Source: an uncultured beta proteobacterium (GTDB lineage: Bacteria; Pseudomonadota; Gammaproteobacteria; Burkholderiales; Burkholderiaceae_C). From it: a stretch of DNA of 55,772 bases. The position numbers were made by a program, and so were the translations under genes. This document shows positions 1-8,966 of this stretch, one piece after another. The stretch lies in NCBI GenBank assembly GCA_903870065.1, contig CAIQBN010000567.1:1-55772 (forward strand). The letters run 5' to 3'. The notes beneath the pieces are model-generated. The model did not search any database. It was given only the letters and a program-made list of their open reading frames with translations, and had not been told where the DNA came from. Numbering within the stretch: the stretch's first letter is position 1; every line of letters starts with the position of its first letter.

Positions 1-1614
1 CGCTCCATCATCCAGTGGGACAAGGATGACCTGGACGCGGTGGGCTTGCTGAAGGTGGATGTGCTTGCGCTGGGCATGTTGAGCGCCATTCGCCGCTGTC
101 TGGCGCTGATCGGCCAGTGGCGTGGCACCACGATGCGCATGCAGGACATTCCCGCCGAAGATCCCGCCACTTTTGAGATGATCTGCAAGGCGGACACGGT
201 GGGCGTGTTCCAGATCGAAAGCCGGGCCCAGATGAGCATGCTGCCGCGCCTGAAGCCCCGCTGCTTTTATGACCTGGTGGTGGAAGTGGCCATCGTGCGG
301 CCCGGGCCCATCCAGGGTGGCATGGTGCACCCGTATCTGAAGGCGCGTGCCAACCCGCAAGCCGTGCAGTACGCCAGTCCCCAGCTCAAAGAGGCCTTGA
401 AGCGCACGCTGGGTGTGCCGATTTTTCAGGAGCAGGTGATGCAGGTGGCCATGGCGGCGGCCGATTTTTCAGCTGGCGAGGCTGATCAGCTACGCCGCTC
501 CATGGCGGCCTGGAAGCGCAAGGGCGGTGTGCATGTGTTTTATGACCGCATGGTCAGCGGCATGCTGAAGAATGGCTACACGCAGGCGTATGCGGACCAG
601 TTGTTCAAACAGATCGAGGGCTTTGGCGAGTACGGCTTTCCCGAGAGCCACGCAGCCAGCTTTGCTCTGCTGGTGTATGTCAGCTGCTGGTTGAAATGGC
701 ACGAGCCAGCCTGCTTTCTGGCCGCCATGCTCAACAGCCAGCCGCTGGGTTTCTATGGCCCCTCGCAACTGGTGCAGGACGCCCGTCGGCATGGTGTGGA
801 TGTGCGCGCTGTGGACGTGGTGCACAGCGATTGGGATTGCACCCTTGAATGCGCGCCATCAGACAATTCAGGGACATCAAAAGGACAAGAGGGACAGCCG
901 GCTGTACGTCTGGGGCTGCGCATGGTCAGCGGATTGCGCGAAGCGGTAGCGCACCGAATTGCTGGGGAACGCAGGCAAACCCCTTTCACTAGTACCCAGG
1001 AGCTTGCCTTGCGTTGCGAACTGGATGCCGGTGACCTCAGGGCGCTTGCCAGTGCCGATGCGCTCAAGTCCCTGTCTGGCCACCGTCGTCAGCAAGTGTG
1101 GGATGCCGCAGCATTGATTCCTGCGCCAGCGCTGTTACGCGGCGTGCCGGTGCAAGAGGATGCCCTGTTGCTGCCCGCTGCGCCGGAAGGCGAAGAGGTG
1201 GTTTTTGATTACGCATCACTTGGGTTATCACTACGCTGCCACCCCTTGTCTTTGCTGCGTGCGCAGCTATCAAAAATGAAGCTTGTTACCGCCGAGCAGA
1301 TGTCGCACATGGCACATGGCCGGCTGGTACGCGCTTGCGGAATCGTCACCATGCGCCAGCGACCCCAGACCGCCAAAGGGGTGGTTTTTGTGACGCTGGA
1401 AGATGAGACTGGCAGTGTCAACGTCATTGTCTGGAAGGCAATCAAAGAGCGATTCCGCCAGGAGGTGTACCAATCACGCTTGATGGCAGTCTATGGCGTG
1501 TGGCAGCGTGACGAAGAAACGGGTGGCGAAGTCCGCCATGTGATTGCCAAGCGGCTGGTGGACTTGACGCCTATGTTGGGGGAGCTGTCGACCACCAGCC
1601 GGGACTTTCATTGA
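1..1614 (+). CDS. dnaE2: Error-prone DNA polymerase III alpha subunit DnaE2 (3' part)
   Basis: The open frame runs in from base 1, so the 5' end lies outside the window; the track start at 40 is only an internal GTG. 537 C-terminal residues are present. The segment includes the end of the polymerase/fingers region (GVFQIESRAQM, IVRPGPIQGGMVHPYL, FGEYGFPESHAASFALL), a helix-hairpin-helix region and a C-terminal OB-fold (GRLVRACGIVTMRQRP). The short C-terminus and the PESHAASF motif fit DnaE2 better than replicative DnaE1. In this family the enzyme does translesion synthesis in the SOS response with ImuA/ImuB, whose genes would be expected upstream, outside the window. No frameshift is visible. 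The next gene is convergent, 27 bp away. Confidence 0.93.
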   Translation, partial: RSIIQWDKDDLDAVGLLKVDVLALGMLSAIRRCLALIGQWRGTTMRMQDIPAEDPATFEMICKADTVGVFQIESRAQMSMLPRLKPRCFYDLVVEVAIVRPGPIQGGMVHPYLKARANPQAVQYASPQLKEALKRTLGVPIFQEQVMQVAMAAADFSAGEADQLRRSMAAWKRKGGVHVFYDRMVSGMLKNGYTQAYADQLFKQIEGFGEYGFPESHAASFALLVYVSCWLKWHEPACFLAAMLNSQPLGFYGPSQLVQDARRHGVDVRAVDVVHSDWDCTLECAPSDNSGTSKGQEGQPAVRLGLRMVSGLREAVAHRIAGERRQTPFTSTQELALRCELDAGDLRALASADALKSLSGHRRQQVWDAAALIPAPALLRGVPVQEDALLLPAAPEGEEVVFDYASLGLSLRCHPLSLLRAQLSKMKLVTAEQMSHMAHGRLVRACGIVTMRQRPQTAKGVVFVTLEDETGSVNVIVWKAIKERFRQEVYQSRLMAVYGVWQRDEETGGEVRHVIAKRLVDLTPMLGELSTTSRDFH

Positions 1615-1641
1615 GGTTTAAATGTCTGTCCATTGGTCAAA

Positions 1642-4419
1642 CTACTGCGCAAGAGTAGAAATCGACATCACTTCGCGAAATCTGCCTGTGCTGACCATTT
1701 CGAGAGCGTCCAACCCATAGCCAATATAGATATGCAAGTCAGCAAGGCTCGACAAATCAATCCGATCGAGAATATCCAGAATAATGGAGTCGTTGTTGGT
1801 CGACAACGCGACGCCGGTCATGAATTCGGCCATGGGCAAGGTCAATCCGCTCCATTGTTTTCGTGCATCCAATTGAAACCAATAGACCGTGCCGCCTGCC
1901 CCCGAATTCGCTGCAACATAGGCGTTGTAGCCACTGCTGTGAGCAACTGAACGCGTGCTGGCGACCCCCAATTGGCCACGCATATCCACACTCAGCGACA
2001 GTGAACTCAGGTCGCCCGACTTGCTGGCCTTCACCAGAAAGGGCGGTTTGACTCCGCTCGGAATGCTGTTGGGAGCAGTTGAATCGAGGTCCAGAAAATC
2101 TGTCAAACTCGTGTTGACCACCAATGTGGGGAACGCCGCGTTGGCAAACGTGCCATCGCCCACTTGTCCGCTCCAGTTTCCTCCACTCGCCCAAACCGTT
2201 CCATCTTGCTTGACAGCAACACTATGGTAGCGCCCCGCGCCGATCTGAGTGAATTGACTGCCCGCAGGTGAAAACTGGGTTGGTATGGCGATCGGGGTTA
2301 GTCCCTTGTTTCCAATTTGCCCTTGGCTGACGTCTCCCCATCCCCAAAGACTGCCATCTTGCTTCAGCGCGATGGTATGACTCCTGCCTGCTGCGACCTG
2401 TATGAAGCCGCTGCCGGGCGCAGCCACTTGCAAAGGTGAACTGCGATTGACAGTTCCGCCATCTCCCAGCTGGCCATATTGGTTGAACCCCCAAGTCCAG
2501 ATACTGCCATCGGATTTGAGTGCCACAGTATGTGAAGCTCCCGCTGCCAGCTGCGTCACTTTGCTTCCAGCCGCCAAAATCATGACAGGGGTTCGCTCGC
2601 ATCGATACCCCGCAGAGGACGGGTCGCACTCTTTGGAAGTCGTGAAGCCCAGTTGACCAAAATAGTTGTTGCCCCAGCCCCAAACGCTGCCGTCGGTTTT
2701 GAGGGCCGCAATGTGTGAATCGCCCACCGCAACCGATTCGTAGCCAGTGCCCGTTTGCCGGGGAGTGAGAGCCGTACACTTTCCGTTGAAACTGTCGCAG
2801 AGCTCGCCAGTGCCCAATGTCCCGTAAAAGTTGTCTCCCCACGACCACAGGGTTCCGTCAGTTTTCAAACCGATGCTGAAATTCTGGCCGACCCCGACCT
2901 TGGAGAAACCGGATGCGATTTGTGACGGAACGCTTTTGTCGGTCAATGTTCCATCACCGAGCTGCCCCCTGTCATTCTTTCCCCAAGTCCATAACGTACC
3001 GTCTTGCCTGATGGCGGCACTATGGCCTGCGCGCAGCTGATGGGGATAGGTTTCGCCACCCTCGCTCACCACTGATGCAAATCCGCTCCCGACTTTCACC
3101 GGCACTGCAAGCAGGTTCACATCAGCTTGCCCGAGCTGGCCATTGTCGTTTGCCCCCCAGGCCACTACTGTTCCATCACTCTTGAGCGCCACGTTGAGCA
3201 CGCCGCCCGAGATATTCTGTCCAGCGCTCACCGCCACAAATCCGCTCCCGATCTGGATGGGTGTTTTTTTGCAAACTAGGTCGATCAAGCTGCCATTGAG
3301 GCTGTACTTCCCGCAGCTTTCATCACCGACTCCGTCGTTTCCAAGCTGCGACTGAATATTGATCCCCCACGACCACAGAGTGCCATCCGTCTTGACAGCA
3401 ATGGTGTACTTATCAAACGATGAAGCGGCGATTGCGGCAAAGCCCGTTCCCACCTGGGTCGGCAAAGTCGTTACAGCGATTGCGGTCGTGCCGTTACCGA
3501 ACTGCCCAGCGTCCGTGTATCCCCATGCCCAAAGGCTGCCATCCGACTTGAGAGCCATGGTGTGACCAGCTCCGGATGCAACCTGGGTATACCCACTGCC
3601 AACCTGAACCGGAGACGACCGTGTCGTTTGCGTCCCATCCCCCAGCGGGCCCGCACCCCACGCCCAGAGGGTCCCATCTGTTTTGATCGCATAGGTTTTA
3701 GCCATGCCTGCATGAGCCACTTTTTGGAATCCACTGCCAATCGAGACCGGACTGTGTCGCTCCGTGGTTGTGCCATCGCCGAGACGGCCTCCCCAATTCA
3801 CACCCCATGCCCAAAGCGTGCCATCGGTTTTCGTCGCAAAGCTCTCATATTCGGCACCAGCGGCGATGGAACTAAAACCAGTACCAACTTGTTTGGGTGA
3901 CAAACTGTTCGCAGTGGTGCCGTCACCGAGTTGACCATGCTCATTGTTTCCCCAGGCCCAAAGCGTCCCATCCGATTTGATTGCCAGTGTGTGGGTTTGG
4001 CCTGTCGCAACTGAACTGAAGCCCGCACCGATCTTGACCGGCACGCTTCGAGCGGAGGTAGTCCCATCCCCCAATTGGCCGAACACATTCTTGCCCCATG
4101 CCCAAAGGGTTCCGTCAGTCTTCAACGCCAATGCGAACCCGTCCCCGGCTGTGATCTTTGCGTAGTTGGCTCCGCCCACCTGGATCGGACTCTTGCTCAG
4201 CAGAACACGACCGAATCCAAGCTCGCCATTCGCGTTATTTCCCCAGGCATACAGATCACCCCCTGAATCAATCGCAAACGACGAATCGCCCCCGGCAGCA
4301 ACTCGCACTGAGCCGGAACCCGTTGCGGCCATGGGTTGCCCTGTGGCCAAGATGAACGATGCGGATATCAGCGCCGCACGTATACCCTTGCCTAACAATC
4401 CTGAAAATAGCTCACGCAT
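1642..4419 (-). CDS. Secreted RCC1-repeat beta-propeller protein
   Basis: 925 residues. A signal peptide is visible (positive start, hydrophobic stretch, cleavage after QPMAA). I count 14 RCC1-type repeats of the form SDGTLWAWGxNxxGQLGDGTT between about residues 45 and 780, enough for two seven-bladed propellers. A non-repeat C-terminal domain of about 130 residues (SVDMRGQLG, YWFQLDARKQW) follows. RCC1 propellers are protein-interaction scaffolds; the exported location suggests a surface or periplasmic role, but no partner is evident. The start is the ATG at 4419, with GGGGGG about 7 nt upstream. It stands alone between convergent dnaE2 and the unrelated operon upstream. Function unknown. 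Confidence 0.85.
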   Translation of the reverse strand: MRELFSGLLGKGIRAALISASFILATGQPMAATGSGSVRVAAGGDSSFAIDSGGDLYAWGNNANGELGFGRVLLSKSPIQVGGANYAKITAGDGFALALKTDGTLWAWGKNVFGQLGDGTTSARSVPVKIGAGFSSVATGQTHTLAIKSDGTLWAWGNNEHGQLGDGTTANSLSPKQVGTGFSSIAAGAEYESFATKTDGTLWAWGVNWGGRLGDGTTTERHSPVSIGSGFQKVAHAGMAKTYAIKTDGTLWAWGAGPLGDGTQTTRSSPVQVGSGYTQVASGAGHTMALKSDGSLWAWGYTDAGQFGNGTTAIAVTTLPTQVGTGFAAIAASSFDKYTIAVKTDGTLWSWGINIQSQLGNDGVGDESCGKYSLNGSLIDLVCKKTPIQIGSGFVAVSAGQNISGGVLNVALKSDGTVVAWGANDNGQLGQADVNLLAVPVKVGSGFASVVSEGGETYPHQLRAGHSAAIRQDGTLWTWGKNDRGQLGDGTLTDKSVPSQIASGFSKVGVGQNFSIGLKTDGTLWSWGDNFYGTLGTGELCDSFNGKCTALTPRQTGTGYESVAVGDSHIAALKTDGSVWGWGNNYFGQLGFTTSKECDPSSAGYRCERTPVMILAAGSKVTQLAAGASHTVALKSDGSIWTWGFNQYGQLGDGGTVNRSSPLQVAAPGSGFIQVAAGRSHTIALKQDGSLWGWGDVSQGQIGNKGLTPIAIPTQFSPAGSQFTQIGAGRYHSVAVKQDGTVWASGGNWSGQVGDGTFANAAFPTLVVNTSLTDFLDLDSTAPNSIPSGVKPPFLVKASKSGDLSSLSLSVDMRGQLGVASTRSVAHSSGYNAYVAANSGAGGTVYWFQLDARKQWSGLTLPMAEFMTGVALSTNNDSIILDILDRIDLSSLADLHIYIGYGLDALEMVSTGRFREVMSISTLAQ

Positions 4420-4630
4420 GCAATGCCCCCCTTCGTTTCTAAAGATGTCAGCTCAATTGTGTCCTACTGTCGCGGATCACGGCGAATTAAATATGCCGGT
4501 TTATATTGAATCGCCTATGGCAATTTGCAATGGCACCCTCGGGGGCGCAGCAGATCACCCGCAAACGGGCTATTCCACACGATTACCCAGCAGGTGGTCG
4601 CGCAGGGTTTTTTGCTGTGACCACGAGGTC

Positions 4631-5284
4631 CTATCCAGGACCGGACTTGTGAAATTTATCCTGCAGGAACTTGGAGTGATTCAAAAATGCCTGTGCATCC
4701 TGCGTAGCCAAGTCTTCGCCAAGTTGTGCGACTTTCTGGCTTAAATCATCGATCGTCGAAGTAAATGTGTCCTGTGCTGTCTTGCCATTGGATAACAACT
4801 TGGTGGTCGCAAATTGCTGGGGTATCGACAGGTAGGTTTTGAGTGCATCCGGCAGGTAGCTCAGTGCAATGTGGCGCGCATGAAAACTTTCCTCCATGGA
4901 CAGGTTTCCATTGCTGCGCTCCCATTGCTCGAGCAAATTGGCCAGCTGTTTGCACAGATCCAGCACTTTGGTTTGCAGGCTGCCAGCAAGGCGGTTGCCC
5001 GGGTTGTATTCGACTAGCTGGCGCACGGCATTCAGTGCATTGACCATGCTTGTGCGAGCGTCTCCCTGGTCCGCAAACTCCAGATCTTCCCAGGGGGTTT
5101 TTGAGAGTTGGGGGAAGCCGGCCCACAGTCCTCCCACACCAAATCCCATTGCGTAACCCAGCACTGCCAGTGCCGCACCGCCCCACTGGGCCAGGCCAAG
5201 ACCGCTGAGGATCAGGGCGACCGTGGACAGGCCCATGCCACACCAGTTGGCGGGAGACTGAAGAAAATTGCCGATTTTGTTCAT
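4631..5284 (-). CDS. XpaC-like membrane protein, third gene of the vWA/solute-binding operon
   Basis: 217 residues. Two hydrophobic segments (about 15-35 and 37-57) are followed by a helical cytoplasmic-type domain. The helical part (LDLCKQLANLL, then HIALSYLPDALKTYLSIPQ, then a heptad-like helix ending FLQDKF) resembles the pattern of the XpaC / 5-bromo-4-chloroindolyl phosphate hydrolysis family, which accompanies TelA-type tellurite-resistance proteins. That assignment is by eye and tentative. It lies 33 bp downstream of the vWA gene on the same strand, so it is probably co-transcribed. Known for the family: XpaC-like proteins recur near vWA and Ter/Tel genes. Inferred: a structural or stress role at the inner membrane. 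No catalytic motif is seen. Confidence 0.6.
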   Translation of the reverse strand: MNKIGNFLQSPANWCGMGLSTVALILSGLGLAQWGGAALAVLGYAMGFGVGGLWAGFPQLSKTPWEDLEFADQGDARTSMVNALNAVRQLVEYNPGNRLAGSLQTKVLDLCKQLANLLEQWERSNGNLSMEESFHARHIALSYLPDALKTYLSIPQQFATTKLLSNGKTAQDTFTSTIDDLSQKVAQLGEDLATQDAQAFLNHSKFLQDKFHKSGPG

Positions 5285-5317
5285 GATTCGCAGGGCAGTG
5301 GAGCAAGAGTTCCGCCG

Positions 5318-7030
5318 TTATTGGAACGCCCGAATATCCTTGAATACGCTGTACAGCGACGCCTTGCGCGCGTCAAAGACACGTCCACCGGTGACGCCAA
5401 CCAATTGTTTGAGCTCGCTTTCGTTGGCCTCGCCAAACAGCACCATGAAGACCGGAATGGCGCGCACGTCTTCCGGCAACGCGGCATACGCCTCTTTAAA
5501 GGCAGCCAGGTTTCTGCCCTTGTTGACTTCGCCATCGGTAAAAGCCACCACCGAATACTGGTAATCGGGGTATTTTTGTCGTTCGGCGTTCATGTTGGTG
5601 AGTGCCTGCAAGACGGCATCGTACAAGGCCGTGCCACCGGTCATGCGCAGGCCATCAGCAAACTCGCGCACCTCGGTAAGTACTTTTTGCTTTGCCAAGG
5701 AATCCGACTGATCCGCCAGGCCTTTGCCTGTACTTTGTCGTGGCGGGGCAGGTAACTGAAAATGCACGGCCGGGTACGCCTGATCAGAAAATGGCAGCAT
5801 CCATACTTTTTCCCGGCTGGTCAAACGCGCAATTCGACCCGTTAGTGAAGCATCATCGCCGGCGATGTACTGCAAGGATTCAACGAGTTGCTGGCGGCGG
5901 CCATTCTGGTTCATGCTGCCGCTTACATCAAGAACAAAGGTGGACGCGATCGGCGTGCGAAATTCGTTCAAATAGGCACCAATCAAGCCGTCGGCAAGCG
6001 CCCTGTCGGTCGAAAAGGGTAGCTCCACCAACATGCTGCCCTGCGGGAATAGGCCTGTCTGTGCTTTTGCCACCTCCATATTGATGGGGCGGCGCAAGGT
6101 CGTTTTTGCCAGCCAGGTTTGGGCAGCATCACCCTTAAGGTATGCAACCACCTTTTGGTAGGCCTCGCGCTTGGCTTCGTTCAGAAGCATCAGCGGATAG
6201 TCGGCAGTGGCCACGCCCTCATGCGGGTAAATAAGCGTCAGCTTTTCCTTGAGCTTGCCGGACTGGTTTAGCGAGAGCAACCAGCTTTCGTAATTGATGA
6301 AGGCATTGACGCGTGTGTTTTGTTGTTCGATGAACTTTTCACTTAAATACGTGCTGTTGTCTCCGACCAGTTTATAACCCTTGATAAAACCGCTGATCGC
6401 TGCGCGGTCCACATCACTTGCCGTTAGCGCTTCCGACTTTTGCGCAGCTGATGCGACAACGCCCATCAGGGACATGAAGCCCTGGTTGGACGTGGCCGGG
6501 TTTGACAACGCGTACTTGAGCTGCCCGGCCTGGGCCGCCTTGGCAATCACATTCCAGGTCACCTTGCTGGCAACTTCAGGCTTGTCCCAACCCAGGACTT
6601 TGGCCTGGCTTTCACTGACGCCGACCACAACCGGCGACAGCATGATTTTCTCTTGCAACTTGACGCGTGCCTGCCCCTGTGGGTCAGAGAGCAAATATTT
6701 GGCATTGGCAAACCAGGCGGCATCGGCATTGGCCTGGCCGGTCTGGACCGCCTCGGTGCTTTCCATGGTGCCGCCAAACTTGAATTGCAGTGCGACTCCG
6801 GTTGCCTTCAGTACCATCTCCTCCAGTGGCAGGGTGTCTTTCAAGTCGCTGGTGGCCAAAACGGTAAAGGTGGCGGCGGGCGCCTTTGCAGGCGCTTCTG
6901 CCGGCTTCTCGGAGCAGCCCGTGCCAAGGATCACTGCCAGCACAATGGCGCCCAATCGGTTGGTGCGCCCGGCAATGCCTCTTTGTGAAGGAAAGCGGTA
7001 GCCGCAGCGTGCTGCAGTTGGTGTATTCAT
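5318..7030 (-). CDS. Solute-binding domain fused to von Willebrand factor A domain, probable lipoprotein
   Basis: 570 residues. The N-terminus has a hydrophobic segment ending GTGCSEK, an imperfect lipobox, then an Ala/Pro/Lys linker. Residues about 55-350 look like a type-2 periplasmic binding fold (FTVLATSDLKDTLPLEEM, KFGGTMESTEAVQTGQ). From about 360 there is a vWA domain with an intact MIDAS: DVSGS at 368-372, then TGGTALYDAV and FTDGE. Both domains are expected outside the inner membrane. The start overlaps the stop of the upstream gene by 4 bp (ATGA), so translation is probably coupled, and GGGAG precedes the ATG. Proteins with this architecture are known but poorly characterised. No ABC permease or ATPase is nearby, so import is unlikely to be the role. 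Confidence 0.85.
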   Translation of the reverse strand: MNTPTAARCGYRFPSQRGIAGRTNRLGAIVLAVILGTGCSEKPAEAPAKAPAATFTVLATSDLKDTLPLEEMVLKATGVALQFKFGGTMESTEAVQTGQANADAAWFANAKYLLSDPQGQARVKLQEKIMLSPVVVGVSESQAKVLGWDKPEVASKVTWNVIAKAAQAGQLKYALSNPATSNQGFMSLMGVVASAAQKSEALTASDVDRAAISGFIKGYKLVGDNSTYLSEKFIEQQNTRVNAFINYESWLLSLNQSGKLKEKLTLIYPHEGVATADYPLMLLNEAKREAYQKVVAYLKGDAAQTWLAKTTLRRPINMEVAKAQTGLFPQGSMLVELPFSTDRALADGLIGAYLNEFRTPIASTFVLDVSGSMNQNGRRQQLVESLQYIAGDDASLTGRIARLTSREKVWMLPFSDQAYPAVHFQLPAPPRQSTGKGLADQSDSLAKQKVLTEVREFADGLRMTGGTALYDAVLQALTNMNAERQKYPDYQYSVVAFTDGEVNKGRNLAAFKEAYAALPEDVRAIPVFMVLFGEANESELKQLVGVTGGRVFDARKASLYSVFKDIRAFQ

Positions 7031-8181
7031 TGTCCCATCTCCCTTGCAATGACATCGATCATCTCAGCCATGATTTCAAAACTCGGCGGATCAATCACCT
7101 GCGTCATGTGTTCCTCGACGGTCAGGTTGGCCGCCTTGGCTGATTGCACAAAATAGGCACTCTCGGCAATGCGAAAGCCAAATTCCACCGCCAGATGTTG
7201 CAACTCGGCGTGGTTGGCCAGCAATTCGCCCAGCTTTTTGGAGCGCTCAGACGTTGCCACAAACTGGACTTTGTTAAAAAGGGTCGGTTGCGGATACATC
7301 AGAACCATGCCCGGCCCCATGCCCTTCTTGGCTGCGGCATAACTCACCATTTGACTCTCGTATATAAATGCCATGGGCGTTTTTCCAATGCCAATGGAAA
7401 CATAGTCGTCAAAGTTTCCATTGACATAGTTTTCCTGGTAACCCTGGCGCTTGAACAGGCCCGCCACTTTCAGGGCGGCTTTCTGAGCAGAGTCCTTGTC
7501 GGTGACAATTTCGGCACCATTCACAGCGTAGGAGGTCAATGCCAGGTACATCGCCGCAGAGTTGCTCTTGCGCACGTCGGTGGTGGAGACCAGCACCGTT
7601 TTGCTGACGTCGTAGGCTTGTGAACTTTTCAGGTCCTTCCAGCGTTTTTTGTCCAGCATGGTTTGCGTCAGTTTTGCCAGGTCCACATGCCAGACCCCAG
7701 CGCCAACTTCTTTCGCCATTCCATTGGCTGACAAAATTTGGGCGATTGGTGTCCATGATGCAATGACCAGCGGGGTATAGATCGGTGAATACACAGCAGT
7801 GGTGATGTTGGCCCTTTTGGCAGCATCGGTAATTTGATTGGCTGCCACAACGCCTGATGTGTAGAAAAAGTCAGGTGTCTGACCCGCCACAACGCGTGCC
7901 GCCATGTCCCGCGAGCCAATGCGTTTCACGTTGAGCTTGAAACCATTGTCAAGGAGTACTTTTTGAACGCGCGCGTCCTGAAAGTACTGCTCGACTTCGA
8001 CGGTGATGAATCCATCGAGTTCTTGGACCTGCACTGCGCCGGTGAGCTTGCCGGCCAGTCCGCCCAGTGCGCTGCCCGTCTGCTCGGGTTGACGCCCGGT
8101 CTGGTACATTGAAAAGTAGGCTGCCACACCGAATACAGCGAGCAGCAGTAAGGTGACAATCGTTTTGTTGACTGATTTCAT
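7027..8181 (-). CDS. Membrane-anchored solute-binding-like protein, first gene of the vWA operon
   Basis: 384 residues from the ATG at 8181; the track's longer form uses a TTG at 8199 and would put six extra residues before the Lys-rich start of the anchor. One N-terminal hydrophobic segment (TIVTLLLLAVFGVAAYF) has no cleavage site or lipobox, so the protein is probably tethered in the inner membrane facing the periplasm. The rest resembles a type-2 periplasmic binding protein (GSRDMAARVVAGQTPDFFYTSG, YEVNGxF-like NYVNGNFDDYVSIGIGKTP, PQPTLFNKVQFVAT). The C-terminus is a long helix. It is followed by the vWA fusion gene with a 4-bp overlap. Ligand unknown. Confidence 0.8.
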   Translation of the reverse strand: MKSVNKTIVTLLLLAVFGVAAYFSMYQTGRQPEQTGSALGGLAGKLTGAVQVQELDGFITVEVEQYFQDARVQKVLLDNGFKLNVKRIGSRDMAARVVAGQTPDFFYTSGVVAANQITDAAKRANITTAVYSPIYTPLVIASWTPIAQILSANGMAKEVGAGVWHVDLAKLTQTMLDKKRWKDLKSSQAYDVSKTVLVSTTDVRKSNSAAMYLALTSYAVNGAEIVTDKDSAQKAALKVAGLFKRQGYQENYVNGNFDDYVSIGIGKTPMAFIYESQMVSYAAAKKGMGPGMVLMYPQPTLFNKVQFVATSERSKKLGELLANHAELQHLAVEFGFRIAESAYFVQSAKAANLTVEEHMTQVIDPPSFEIMAEMIDVIAREMGQ

Positions 8182-8357
8182 CGCCGCAGTATCGCGCAAA
8201 ATCCGATTCAGAACCCCGGTTATATGCGGGTGATGGATTGCCTCGCGTTGTTAAAACCCAGGAGAACTTCATGCCAGTATCCGTGAAGGCGCTTTTTAGT
8301 CATCGCCAACCCCCGTTGCGCTGCAAGGATCAGCCTCGCATCTCGGGATGCGCTGAT

Positions 8358-8400
8358 TGCTATACTAATAATAGCATAAAACGTATATGCCACGAGGGCT
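8358..8400 (+). repeat. 43-bp interspersed repeat, intergenic copy
   Basis: TGCTAT, 7 nt, ATAGC, then 25 nt ending GAGGGCT: the same layout and spacing as the copies at 27035, 44831 and 48918. The left part, TGCTAT-N7-ATAGCA, can form a small hairpin. It ends 23 bp upstream of the ribosome-binding site of the Sel1 gene and points in the same direction as that gene. It has an in-frame stop, so it is not coding here. Confidence 0.7.
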
Positions 8401-8439
8401 GGATGGACTTTAGGCCAACATGCGGTGAGATTTAAAAGA

Positions 8440-8925
8440 ATGAGACGACGCTGCCTGGTGGCCGCCACCCTGTTGGTCCTGTGGGCAAGTGCGCCCTTGG
8501 CGGGGACGCTGGACGAGGGCGTGGCGGCGCACCGGCGGGGTGATTATGGATTTGCGTTGGTTACATTTCGCGGCCTGGCCCAAGATGGCAATTTGGCTGC
8601 GCAGTACAACCTGGGGCAGATGTACCGGCTGGCACAGGGTGTCGTTCAGGACCATGTGGTGGCCGCAAATTGGTACCGGCTGGCGGCGCAACAGGGCGAC
8701 GCCCAGTCGCAGTACAACCTGGGCGTCATGCATTTCAACGCGCAGGGTGTTTCCCGCAGTCTTGTTTTGTCCCATATGTGGCTGACCCTGGCCGCGACCT
8801 CGGGTGCCGACAATGCTGTTCGCAACCGCGCCATGCTGGCACGTCAGATGACACCCGAGCAAGTCACGCAGGCACTGCAATTGGCGCGCGAATGCAGGTT
8901 GCGGGACTTCAAGGCGTGTGAGTGA
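8440..8925 (+). CDS. Exported Sel1-repeat protein
   Basis: 161 residues from the ATG at 8440, which has GGTGAG 10 nt upstream; the track start at 8425 is a GTG inside that ribosome-binding site. A signal peptide is evident (RRR, hydrophobic core, cleavage near APLAG). It is followed by one TPR-like unit (GVAAHRRGDYGFALVTFRGLA) and two Sel1 units (AAQYNLGQMYRLAQGVVQD and SQYNLGVMHFNAQGVSRS). Sel1 repeats form alpha-alpha solenoids that bind proteins. The partner is unknown; the location is probably periplasmic. It is monocistronic and convergent with the peptidase gene. Confidence 0.85.
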   Translation: MRRRCLVAATLLVLWASAPLAGTLDEGVAAHRRGDYGFALVTFRGLAQDGNLAAQYNLGQMYRLAQGVVQDHVVAANWYRLAAQQGDAQSQYNLGVMHFNAQGVSRSLVLSHMWLTLAATSGADNAVRNRAMLARQMTPEQVTQALQLARECRLRDFKACE

Positions 8926-8939
8926 GCCAGACCTGTTGA

Positions 8940-8957
8940 AGCCGGCACCAGCCGGCT
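8940..8957. terminator. Hairpin between convergent genes
   Basis: AGCCGGC-ACCA-GCCGGCT, a perfect 7-bp GC-rich stem with a 4-nt loop, lies in the 41-bp gap between the stops of the convergent Sel1 and peptidase genes. Neither side has a good T-run (GGCGTGTTGTT on the plus side), so it is a plausible bidirectional terminator but not a textbook one. Confidence 0.5.
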
Positions 8958-8966
8958 GGCGTGTTG

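Noticed and set aside
1249-1284. Possible partial repeat in dnaE2 (GCAGCTATCAAAAATGAAGC)
   Set aside because: Resembles the left arm seen at 28868 on the opposite orientation, but the conserved GGGCT block is missing; could be a decayed half copy or chance.
2200-4300. Regular repeats resembling a tandem DNA or CRISPR array
   Set aside because: They are codons of the RCC1 protein repeats with variable spacing, and there are no unique spacers between identical repeats.
4440-4620. Imperfect AT-rich inverted repeat upstream of the RCC1 gene
   Set aside because: Arms mismatch and no promoter or known operator pattern could be fitted.
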